This document shows positions 1 through 5,956 of a stretch of DNA of 9,848 nt, one piece after another. The position numbers and the translations under genes were made by a program. Source of the stretch: Bacteroidales bacterium. Lineage in GTDB: Bacteria; Bacteroidota; Bacteroidia; Bacteroidales; Muribaculaceae. Location: positions 1 to 9,848 of the forward strand of contig SFER01000072.1 of assembly GCA_004557195.1 (NCBI GenBank). Direction: 5' to 3'. Position 1 is the stretch's first letter; every line of letters begins with the position of its first letter. The notes beneath the pieces are model-generated. The model made no database searches. It was not told the origin of the DNA and worked only from the letters and a program-made list of their open reading frames with translations.

Positions 1-61
1 CTTTCAGAGCATCTCTAAGAGGAGTCGTTGATGAAAAGTATTTTTTATTTCGTTTGGCCAT
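1..61 (-). CDS. Possible protein gene, N-terminal 20 codons only (runs off the window)
   Basis: An ATG at 59-61 (minus strand) opens a frame that stays open to the window edge. The peptide starts MAKRNKKYFSS and continues TTPLRDALK. An in-frame TAA lies two codons upstream of the ATG, so translation cannot start further upstream. It follows a terminator-like hairpin (138-165) and a consensus promoter (249-280) on the same strand, which fits a new transcription unit. The lysine-rich start suggests a soluble, nucleic-acid-type protein, but 20 residues are too few to assign a family. No Shine-Dalgarno sequence is visible, as usual in Bacteroidetes. It could be a chance frame. Confidence 0.4.
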   Translation of the reverse strand, partial: MAKRNKKYFSSTTPLRDALK

Positions 62-135
62 GATTTACGCTTATCCCCACTAAATTTCCGCTGTGCCACT
101 TGCACCCATTAGAATACGTTCGTGCTGGGCGAACA

Positions 136-242
136 CGAAAAATAGGGCTGGAATACAGCCCTATTCGCACTTATTTAGTAGATGATGTCCTATTTTCACA
201 AACAGGGCATTGAGGATGTATTCGGTTTTTTACCTATTATTT
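136..242 (-). ncRNA. Candidate small RNA or 5' leader with terminator
   Basis: If the promoter at 249-280 is used, the transcript would begin near 242 and meet the terminator at 138-165, giving an RNA of about 105 bases. It contains a 7-base-pair stem (one G-U pair) at 189-206, closed on the minus strand by a GUGA (GNRA-type) tetraloop, and then the 10-base-pair terminator stem. No ORF of useful length lies inside. I do not recognise a named RNA family. It could equally be an attenuated leader of the ORF at 61. This is inference from promoter and folding patterns only. Confidence 0.3.
138..165 (-). terminator. Intrinsic terminator or attenuator hairpin
   Basis: AATAGGGCTG (141-150) and CAGCCCTATT (156-165) are perfect reverse complements around a 5-base loop. 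On the minus strand the stem runs into TTTTT (138-142), the form of a Rho-independent terminator; on the plus strand no T-run follows. It lies 336 bases beyond the hydrolase stop and about 77 bases before the ATG at 61. It may therefore end the sugar operon, end a small RNA, or act as an attenuator in the leader of the next gene. Confidence 0.65.
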
Positions 243-500
243 GCATTGCAAATGTAATATGTATTTTTGTGATAAGCAAATGTGCAGGTGGAGCGAGTTT
301 AACGGTTTGCACGTTTTATTAACAGATTACCCACATCAAAGCAATTCCGACGATATGCAAAATCTTAATTTACAAATAATTGCTTCGACAAAACGTATAA
401 TAGGGCATTTTTACCCCCTCCTGAGTAAAATACTTTAATATTTGTTTACTTCGTTTAACGCAAATATTTATCTCGAAAAGTTCCGGTTTTGTTGAGAAAA
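166..500. other. Intergenic stretch without a convincing protein gene
   Basis: This AT-rich stretch lies between the hydrolase stop (501) and the terminator at 138-165. It carries the minus-strand promoter and palindrome described separately. On the plus strand TTTG (240-243), 18 bases and TATTTTTG (262-269) also resemble a promoter, overlapping the minus one back to back. A 65-codon plus-strand frame (241-438) lacks any recognisable protein character. No hairpin with a T-run follows the hydrolase directly, so the sugar operon may read through to 138-165. I see nothing else here. Confidence 0.6.
249..280 (-). promoter_or_regulatory. Bacteroides-type promoter reading left
   Basis: On the minus strand, TTTG (277-280) is followed after 20 bases by TACATTTG (249-256). 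This matches the Bacteroides consensus (TTTG at about -33, TAnnTTTG at about -7) exactly in both boxes with usual spacing. Predicted transcription start is near 242. The -7 box overlaps a perfect palindrome, ATTTGCA-T-TGCAAAT (239-253), which could bind a dimeric regulator or be a by-product of the promoter letters. Confidence 0.5.
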
Positions 501-1505
501 TCACTCGATTTTGGAGTGAATCCAGCGGAAAATGGCTTTATAGAGGGCTTCTCGGACCGGGCGGCGCGACAACACGAGGTCGTGCAATCCACCATGAACG
601 CGCAAATGGTGGACGTCGGCGCCGAGACGCTGCCCATAGCGGGCTATGTCGTTGACGTCGAGCACGGCATCGGCGTCGTTGAAATCGGGAGTCCAGGTGC
701 TACCGCTCACCGAGCGTGCCGAATACATGAGCAGGATGGGAACACGGATATCGGTGCCTTGCTGCACATACACATGTGCCTTGTGGATGGCACCGAGCCA
801 TGCCGAATACACATCGGGGGAATATTCGAGTTTCCAGCGAGTGTTGTAATCCCACTCGCCATGATAGCGGCGCAGAAGGCTTTGCGCATAGGCATTGCCA
901 TCGCTTTCCGACACCTTTATGTTGCGGAGCACCGGCGAGACAAACGAAACGAGCGGCACAGCCACATCCTCTAGAAACGGCGAAAGGTTCATGTCGAGGA
1001 ACGGGCTGTTGAGGATGAGCCCGCGCACCGGGAAGCGGTCTCCCCTACCCTTCGCCATGTAGTAGGAGGTGATAAGTCCGCCTGTAGAGTGTCCCATGAG
1101 CAGGATGGAGGTGTTTCCATCGCGAACGGCGATGGTCATCACCGAGTCGATTTCGGGGAAATATTCCGCCAAGTCTCTCACCTCAAACCTCACCTGCCCG
1201 GGAAGCAAAGAGCGACCATACTTGCGCAAATCCACGGCATAGAAATTGAAGCAGGAATCAACCATTCGGTTTGCCATCTCCGTTTGGAAGAAATAATCGT
1301 TGTAGCCATGGACATACACCACCGCGCGGCGGGAATCGCGCGCGAGTTTTCTCACCACAGTAGCCCTCACCTTTCCGGAATAGTCATCGGGAAGAGCCAC
1401 GCGGTGCATCATAAAGCCATCGCCGAGGTGGTCGGGAGTCCACTGCGCCACAGCCTGCGGCGCCATGCCGAGGAGCAGAAGCAATATGAGGATAAGACGC
1501 ATCAT
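501..1505 (-). CDS. Exported alpha/beta-hydrolase (serine lipase/esterase-like)
   Basis: The 334-residue protein begins with a signal peptide (about residues 1-20, a run of Leu/Ile ending A-V-A before Q21), so it should be periplasmic or secreted. The rest fits the Hydrolase_4/monoglyceride-lipase type of the alpha/beta-hydrolase fold: an oxyanion motif VHGYND at 65-70, nucleophile elbow GHSTGG with Ser140, a candidate acid in the segment DADAVLD (Asp279 or Asp283), and catalytic His308 in GLHDL near the C-terminus. The substrate cannot be read from sequence; lipids, acyl esters or acylated glycans are possible. Two adjacent ATG codons allow a start at 1505 or 1502; the first is used here because it overlaps the upstream stop as ATGA, implying translational coupling to the MBOAT remnant. 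It is the last gene of the sugar operon. Confidence 0.85.
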   Translation of the reverse strand: MMRLILILLLLLGMAPQAVAQWTPDHLGDGFMMHRVALPDDYSGKVRATVVRKLARDSRRAVVYVHGYNDYFFQTEMANRMVDSCFNFYAVDLRKYGRSLLPGQVRFEVRDLAEYFPEIDSVMTIAVRDGNTSILLMGHSTGGLITSYYMAKGRGDRFPVRGLILNSPFLDMNLSPFLEDVAVPLVSFVSPVLRNIKVSESDGNAYAQSLLRRYHGEWDYNTRWKLEYSPDVYSAWLGAIHKAHVYVQQGTDIRVPILLMYSARSVSGSTWTPDFNDADAVLDVNDIARYGQRLGADVHHLRVHGGLHDLVLSRRPVREALYKAIFRWIHSKIE

Positions 1506-1771
1506 TTCACGGAATCGGTTTCATTGAGAAATACCCTCAACTGCGGGATAAAATAGCGCATATAGCGCTGCATCAATTTGCCGGCTACAAATACCGATAC
1601 ACCGGTGAGAAGCAGCAATCCGAGGAAACGCCAGTCCCACCAGGCGTAAAAGACGCAGTTGGCAGCAACAAGCAGATAGTTCTGCAATGCCTTGCTGCGC
1701 TTGCATAGTGTCCAATACAAAATGAACACGATGGGGAGAAAAACAAGATATTCGAGAGATGAAAAAGTCAT
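1502..1771 (-). pseudogene. MBOAT O-acyltransferase, N-terminal remnant (89 codons)
   Basis: The frame starts MTFSSLEYLVFLPIVF and has the hydrophobic segments and the FYAWWDWRF motif (residues 41-49) seen at the start of AlgI/DltB-like membrane-bound O-acyltransferases, which acylate extracellular or cell-surface glycans. Family members are usually about 450-500 residues with a catalytic His deep in the protein. This one stops after 89 residues, so it keeps about three membrane segments and no catalytic core. From about residue 68 (QRYMRYF onward) I no longer recognise the family, suggesting a deletion junction or unrelated tail. The ATG at 1771 follows the aminotransferase stop by 7 bases, and the TGA overlaps the hydrolase ATG. 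An intact small membrane protein is possible, but a broken gene is more likely. Confidence 0.7.
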
Positions 1772-1778
1772 AATCCGG

Positions 1779-2906
1779 TTAGAAGACAAATTTGTTTATC
1801 ATATTTGAGATTTCAACAGCATCATCGGGCGATGTTATCGAAGTGATAGGGAGACTCAAGACTGTAGAAGCAAGCCACTCGGTAACAGGGAGTTTGTCCA
1901 CATTCAGATGCCGGTAGCACGGCTGCTTGTATGCCGGAACAGGATACACAATGTCGGTAGCCACACCGCAATCATCGAGATAGGAACGCAACCTGTCGCG
2001 CTCGGGCGACTGAATCACATACTGATACCACACCTGCCCCATGTCGTTGAAAATTGTGGGCTTGGAGACAAGCGGATTGGAGATTTCCCGATTGTAGATG
2101 CGGGCAAGAGAAGAGCGATGCCGGTTCTCAGCCTCAAGGTCGGAGAGCATGACTTGCAGAAATGCCGCTTGAATCTCATCCATGCGGCAATTACAGCCGC
2201 AATAGGCATTGTGATAACGCGATGTCTCGCCATAATTGCGCAGCGCGCCCACCACCTCGGCAAGACGGTCATCGTTGGTGGTTACAGCACCGGCATCTCC
2301 GAGAGCGCCGAGATTCTTAGTGGGATAGAAACTTATTCCGGCAGCATCGCCGAGACCGCCCGTTGCATAACTGCCCGAGAAACCCGACACAGCGGCATAG
2401 GCGCCAATAGCCTGGGCATTATCCTCTACAATCTTGAGATTGTAGCGCTTGGCAAGCGACTTGATAGTTTCATCCCAGCAAGGAGTGCCATACAGGTGGA
2501 CAACCATCACGGCACGAGTGCGCGATGTTATAGCAGCCTCGACAAGCGAAGTGTCGAGATTGAGAGTCGAAGCATCGACATCGACAGGCACCGGCACAAG
2601 TCCGTTGTCGCTCACAGCGAGATAGGAAGCCACATAAGTATTGCCGGGGACAATCACCTCATCGCCGGGAGCCATCACGCCCATTTCGATATAGGCGCGG
2701 AAAATCAAGCGTAGTGCGTCAAGCCCATTGCTCACGCACACTGCATTGCGCACACTGCACATTTGGGCAAGCGAATCGGAGAATTTAGCCACACATTCGC
2801 CATTGATATATCGTCCCGAATCTATCACCTTGGCAGCAGCCGCCTTGAGTTGCTCGGCAAGATGAAGATTGCGGTCTTTCAAGTCCTGAAACTTATACTT
2901 TTTCAT
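1779..2906 (-). CDS. Sugar aminotransferase, DegT/DnrJ/EryC1/StrS family (FdtB-like)
   Basis: This 375-residue PLP enzyme should transfer an amino group, usually from glutamate, to a keto sugar nucleotide in the cytoplasm. Family features in order: the PLP-pocket segment CVSNGLDAL (57-65), VPGNTYVAS (86-94), EDNAQAIGA (161-169) with the PLP-nitrogen Asp162, and SFYPTKNLGALGDAGA (192-207), where Lys197 is the expected Schiff-base lysine. Length matches FdtB/QdtB (about 370). Its place after FdtA-type isomerases points to dTDP-3-keto-6-deoxyhexose as substrate, giving dTDP-Fuc3N or dTDP-Qui3N. The start is the ATG at 2906 (MKKYKFQDL): earlier in-frame codons would run deep into the upstream gene. 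The gene overlaps that gene's end by 14 bases. Substrate choice (galacto or gluco) cannot be settled from sequence. Confidence 0.9.
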   Translation of the reverse strand: MKKYKFQDLKDRNLHLAEQLKAAAAKVIDSGRYINGECVAKFSDSLAQMCSVRNAVCVSNGLDALRLIFRAYIEMGVMAPGDEVIVPGNTYVASYLAVSDNGLVPVPVDVDASTLNLDTSLVEAAITSRTRAVMVVHLYGTPCWDETIKSLAKRYNLKIVEDNAQAIGAYAAVSGFSGSYATGGLGDAAGISFYPTKNLGALGDAGAVTTNDDRLAEVVGALRNYGETSRYHNAYCGCNCRMDEIQAAFLQVMLSDLEAENRHRSSLARIYNREISNPLVSKPTIFNDMGQVWYQYVIQSPERDRLRSYLDDCGVATDIVYPVPAYKQPCYRHLNVDKLPVTEWLASTVLSLPITSITSPDDAVEISNMINKFVF

Positions 2907-3342
2907 TGCGTTTGCATTTGGTGAGTTGAAGAAATTGGTCATAATCGCGCACATAATCATCCTCGCTGTAAAGGTGGGATGCAACCGAAAGGCACACCGA
3001 CCCCGAGGAGAAATTGTTGAGTACACGCCACACTCCCGGCACCACAAGCAGCCCCACATTGGAGCGGTTGAGAAGCACCTCTCGCCTCTCGATGCCATCG
3101 TCGAGCACGACAGTGAAACTGCCGCTCACAGCCACGAGAAGCGTGTAACATTCGCGATGTGAATGTCCGCCACGCTCTTCCCCACCGGGGATATCGTAGA
3201 GGTAATACACACGGCGAATCTTGAACGGAATCTCGTTGTTGTCTTCCACAACCGAGAGATTGCCGTTGTCATGGTGATGCTTGGCAAGCGTTATGAGCGA
3301 GCACATATCCACCCTTGAAGTGGCATGAGCATTGTCATTCAT
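2893..3342 (-). CDS. FdtA/QdtA-family cupin, dTDP-sugar 3,4-ketoisomerase, copy 2
   Basis: A 149-residue single-domain cupin of the WxcM-like/FdtA/QdtA family, which moves the keto group of dTDP-4-keto-6-deoxyglucose from C4 to C3 before amination. The family core is clear: NGNLSVVED (27-35), IPFKIRRVYYLYDIPGG (38-54), the active-site stretch GGHSHRE (58-64) with both His60 and His62, and SGSFTVVLDDG (73-83). The last third has the usual VWRVLNNFSSG and DDYVRDYDQF pattern. Compared with its neighbour it keeps the H-x-H pair, so it is the better candidate for the active isomerase. The ATG overlaps the preceding stop by 8 bases (ATGAATGA), and its own end overlaps the aminotransferase start, suggesting translational coupling. 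Confidence 0.85.
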   Translation of the reverse strand: MNDNAHATSRVDMCSLITLAKHHHDNGNLSVVEDNNEIPFKIRRVYYLYDIPGGEERGGHSHRECYTLLVAVSGSFTVVLDDGIERREVLLNRSNVGLLVVPGVWRVLNNFSSGSVCLSVASHLYSEDDYVRDYDQFLQLTKCKRNEKV

Positions 3343-3745
3343 TATTCTTCAACATTCTAAATTGTTCAAAATCTTCGATATAGTCTTCGGGGTTATAGAG
3401 AGTGGAAGAGAGCACAAGCGCAACCGAATTGGTGGAGAAATTGTCGAGCATTCGCCACATCATCGAGGGCACATAAAGTCCGTAGTAGGAGCGCGCCATG
3501 TGATAGGTGGTCGAGGAAACTCCATCGTTCAACACCACATCAAAACTCCCCGACAGCGCGATGATAAACTCCTCCTGCTCGCGAAAGGCGTGCCCCATGC
3601 GGATTTTGCCACCCGGCACGTCATATACCCAATAGGTGCGGCGGATGTCGAAAGGCACATGGTGCAACGACTCCACGAAGGAGAGATTGCCCCGCGGGTC
3701 GCAGATTTTCGGGAGTTGAATAATTTCAGGCTTTTCGTGCTGCAT
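3335..3745 (-). CDS. FdtA/QdtA-family cupin, copy 1, second active-site His replaced by Phe
   Basis: A 136-residue protein of the same family as the next gene: DPRGNLSFVES (16-26), VPFDIRRTYWVYDVPGG (30-46), SGSFDVVLNDG (65-75), YGLYVPSMMWRMLDNFS (88-104) and DYIEDFEQF (121-129). At the active-site position it reads GHAFRE (51-56), so His52 is kept but Phe54 stands where the partner gene and characterised FdtA/QdtA enzymes have a second His. It may have a different regiospecificity, bind without catalysing, or pair with copy 2. The start is taken at the ATG 3743-3745; a TTG at 3754 is also in frame but less likely. It overlaps the 3' end of rfbA by 20 bases. Confidence 0.8.
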   Translation of the reverse strand: MQHEKPEIIQLPKICDPRGNLSFVESLHHVPFDIRRTYWVYDVPGGKIRMGHAFREQEEFIIALSGSFDVVLNDGVSSTTYHMARSYYGLYVPSMMWRMLDNFSTNSVALVLSSTLYNPEDYIEDFEQFRMLKNNE

Positions 3746-4616
3746 CTTCGGCAAGTTTTATCAAATATTCGCCATAGGAATTATTGCGCATCGGCATAGC
3801 AGCCTCGAGGAGTTGCTCGCGCGAAATCCACCCCTTGCGGAATCCGATTTCCTCGAGCGACGCAACAAAGAAACCTTGGCGTTTTTGGATAGTTTCGATG
3901 AAATTGGAAGCCTCCTGGAGCGAATCGAAAGTGCCGGTATCGAGCCATGCAAATCCGCGTCCGAGCACCTCAACCGAGAGGATGCCCTGCTCGAGATAAC
4001 TTTGGTTCACACTGGTGATTTCCAATTCGCCTCGCGCCGACGGCTTCACCTCGGAGGCGATTTTCACCACCGAATTGGGATAGAAATAGAGCCCGGTTAC
4101 GGCAAACTTGGAGCGCGGCACCTGCGGTTTCTCCTCAATGGAAACGGCACAACCCGACTCGTCAAATTCCACAACGCCATAGCGCTGAGGGTCTTTCACC
4201 GGATAGGCAAACACAGTGGCTCTGCCGTTCTCCTCGACATTGCGCACCGAAGAGATGAGTTTGCCCGAGAAACCTCCACCATAGAAGATGTTGTCGCCCA
4301 GCACAAGCGCCACAGCATCATCGCCAATGAAGTCCTTGCCGATGATAAATGCCTGGGCGAGTCCGTCGGGAGCCGGTTGCTCGGCATAGGAGAACGACAC
4401 CCCGTAGCGGCTTCCATCGCCAAGCAAATGGCGGAATGCCGGCAAATCGTGGGGCGTTGATATTATGAGAATATCGCGTATTCCGGCGAGCATGAGCACC
4501 GAAATCGGATAATAAATCATCGGTTTGTCATACACCGGGAGCAACTGCTTGCTCACCCCCATGGTGATGGGATAAAGGCGCGTGCCGGAGCCTCCGGCGA
4601 GAACTATTCCTTTCAT
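3726..4616 (-). CDS. rfbA: Glucose-1-phosphate thymidylyltransferase
   Basis: RfbA/RmlA joins dTTP and glucose-1-phosphate to give dTDP-glucose and pyrophosphate, the first step to dTDP-6-deoxy sugars, in the cytoplasm. The 296-residue protein has the full family pattern: the nucleotide loop LAGGSGTRLYPIT (6-18), SKQLLPVYDKPMIYYP (22-37), the metal-site segment LGDNIFYG (106-113, Asp108), EEKP (161-164), VTGLYFY (173-179), LEITSVNQ (198-205) and GFAWLDTGT (221-229, Asp226). Length is normal for the short RmlA type. The ATG lies 2 bases after the rfbB stop. No rmlC or rmlD follows, so here its product feeds amino-sugar synthesis rather than rhamnose. Confidence 0.96.
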   Translation of the reverse strand: MKGIVLAGGSGTRLYPITMGVSKQLLPVYDKPMIYYPISVLMLAGIRDILIISTPHDLPAFRHLLGDGSRYGVSFSYAEQPAPDGLAQAFIIGKDFIGDDAVALVLGDNIFYGGGFSGKLISSVRNVEENGRATVFAYPVKDPQRYGVVEFDESGCAVSIEEKPQVPRSKFAVTGLYFYPNSVVKIASEVKPSARGELEITSVNQSYLEQGILSVEVLGRGFAWLDTGTFDSLQEASNFIETIQKRQGFFVASLEEIGFRKGWISREQLLEAAMPMRNNSYGEYLIKLAEDAARKA

Positions 4617-4618
4617 AA

Positions 4619-5821
4619 CTATCTATTATCGTACATTTTGCTATAATAGTCGGCATATTTGCCCGATGTAACATGGCACACCCATTCTCGGTTGTCGAGA
4701 TACCATTTAACGGTTTTCTCTATTCCTACAATAAATGGAGTTTCGGGATACCACCCAAGTTGGCGTGCTATTTTGCCGGGGTCGATTGCATAGCGCATAT
4801 CATGACCGGGACGGTCGGCGACAAAAGTGATAAGGTCGTAATTGATATCCTCGACAGGAATCGATGACAATCGAGCATACTCGGGGTTTTCGACACAAAG
4901 GCGATGCACAATGTCGATGATTAGTCGCACGATATTGATATTCGACTCCTCATTAAAGCCACCCACGTTATAGACCTCGCCGACAGTGCCGTTGCGGAGC
5001 ACGATGTCGATGGCACGGGCGTGGTCCTCGACATAAAGCCAGTCGCGCACATTCTCCCCCTTGCCATACACCGGGAGTTTCTTGCCGGTGAGGATATTGT
5101 TGATGATGAGCGGGATGAGTTTCTCGGGGAATTGATACGGACCGTAGTTGTTGCTGCAACGAGTGATGTTAATCGGGAGCCCGTAGGTTTCGCGATAAGC
5201 GAGGACGATGAGGTCGGCACTCGTTTTGCTTGCAGAATATGGAGAACGCGGAGCAAGCGGGGTTGACTCCACGAAGAAATTCCAGCCGTAGGTGATGAGA
5301 TGGTCGCGCCCCTGAACCACGCGACCTACATCCTCGGTGAGATGCAGCGGTTGCGGAGTGTCGAAATCCTTAGCGAGCGAGCCATACACCTCGTCGGTGG
5401 AAATCTGGAGGAACTTGACACCGGAGCGATACTTCGGGCGACCCGCCTCATCGCTACCTTCGCACCAAAGCCGGCGAGCGGCTTCGAGGAGAGTTTGAGT
5501 GCCGATTATGTTGGTTTCGAGAAACAGCTTGGGATTCTCGATGCTTCGATCCACGTGGCTTTCGGCTGCGAAATTCACGATAAAATCGGGATTTGAGTGA
5601 GCGAGAGCCTCCGCGACAGCAACCGGGTCGCAAATATCCGCTTTCACGAAACGGACATTGGGGAGTTGCAGCAGAGAGGCAATAGATTCGAGATTGCCGG
5701 CATAGGTAAGCGAGTCGAAAATAGTGATTTCTACATTCTGCGAATACTTGTCGATGAGATGATTCACAAAATTAGCACCAATAAAACCAGCTGCACCGGT
5801 AACGAAATAAGTATTACTCAT
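4619..5821 (-). CDS. rfbB: dTDP-glucose 4,6-dehydratase
   Basis: RfbB/RmlB converts dTDP-glucose to dTDP-4-keto-6-deoxyglucose using tightly bound NAD+. The 400-residue extended SDR shows the Rossmann motif TGAAGFIG (8-15), NFAAESHVDRS (83-93), STDEVYG (141-147, with the dehydration Asp143-Glu144 pair), the catalytic YSASK (Tyr195, Lys199), TRCSNNYGPYQFPEKLIP (220-237) and RPGHDMRYAID (337-347). It is about 40 residues longer than the E. coli enzyme, with much of the excess in an unusual stretch at about 151-190, just before the catalytic Tyr. Start: ATG at 5819-5821 (MSNTYFVTG); a TTG at 5836 would add five residues that nearly duplicate the true start, so I reject it. First gene of the sugar operon. 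Confidence 0.95.
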   Translation of the reverse strand: MSNTYFVTGAAGFIGANFVNHLIDKYSQNVEITIFDSLTYAGNLESIASLLQLPNVRFVKADICDPVAVAEALAHSNPDFIVNFAAESHVDRSIENPKLFLETNIIGTQTLLEAARRLWCEGSDEAGRPKYRSGVKFLQISTDEVYGSLAKDFDTPQPLHLTEDVGRVVQGRDHLITYGWNFFVESTPLAPRSPYSASKTSADLIVLAYRETYGLPINITRCSNNYGPYQFPEKLIPLIINNILTGKKLPVYGKGENVRDWLYVEDHARAIDIVLRNGTVGEVYNVGGFNEESNINIVRLIIDIVHRLCVENPEYARLSSIPVEDINYDLITFVADRPGHDMRYAIDPGKIARQLGWYPETPFIVGIEKTVKWYLDNREWVCHVTSGKYADYYSKMYDNR

Positions 5822-5873
5822 AACGAAATAACTCAAATAATCGGCAAGTTACAAAATATTTCAGAAATAGGGG

Positions 5874-5881
5874 CAAAGATT
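5874..5881 (-). promoter_or_regulatory. Possible -7 box for the sugar operon
   Basis: On the minus strand AATCTTTG, followed by CCCC, matches the Bacteroides TAnnTTTG box except for its first base. It lies about 53 bases upstream of the rfbB ATG, just after the tsf terminator, where a promoter is expected. No good TTTG box is seen 19-20 bases further upstream, so the call is weak. Confidence 0.3.
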
Positions 5882-5905
5882 GGTGAAATATTTGCTAATA
5901 AAGAG

Positions 5906-5932
5906 AAAAAAGGCAGCCTTTTGAGGGCTGCC
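5906..5932 (-). terminator. Intrinsic terminator after tsf
   Basis: GGCAGCC (5912-5918) and GGCTGCC (5926-5932) form a perfect GC-rich 7-base-pair stem with a 7-base loop. On the minus strand it runs straight into TTTTTT (5906-5911). It lies 24 bases past the tsf stop and separates the translation operon from the sugar operon. Confidence 0.92.
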
Positions 5933-5956
5933 CGAGGGTTTATCGAAAATCGATTG

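Noticed and set aside
65..211. Open plus-strand frame of about 49 codons without a start codon near its beginning
   Set aside because: No ATG/GTG in a sensible place, spans the terminator hairpin, and no known protein is recognised. Could be checked by a translated search.
370..422. Minus-strand AGGAGG-like stretch (414-422) followed by an ATG at 408
   Set aside because: The frame ends after 12 codons, and Bacteroidetes rarely rely on Shine-Dalgarno sequences; likely chance.
241..438. 65-codon plus-strand frame
   Set aside because: Composition is that of AT-rich intergenic DNA, no recognisable domain, and its start lies at the palindrome/promoter letters rather than downstream of a likely transcription start.
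1502..1771. Simple frameshift as the cause of MBOAT truncation
   Set aside because: The DNA directly downstream encodes the hydrolase signal peptide in full, so no MBOAT sequence remains in any frame; a deletion fits better.
1908..2714. 268-codon plus-strand frame opposite the aminotransferase
   Set aside because: Shadow of a clearly recognised gene on the other strand.
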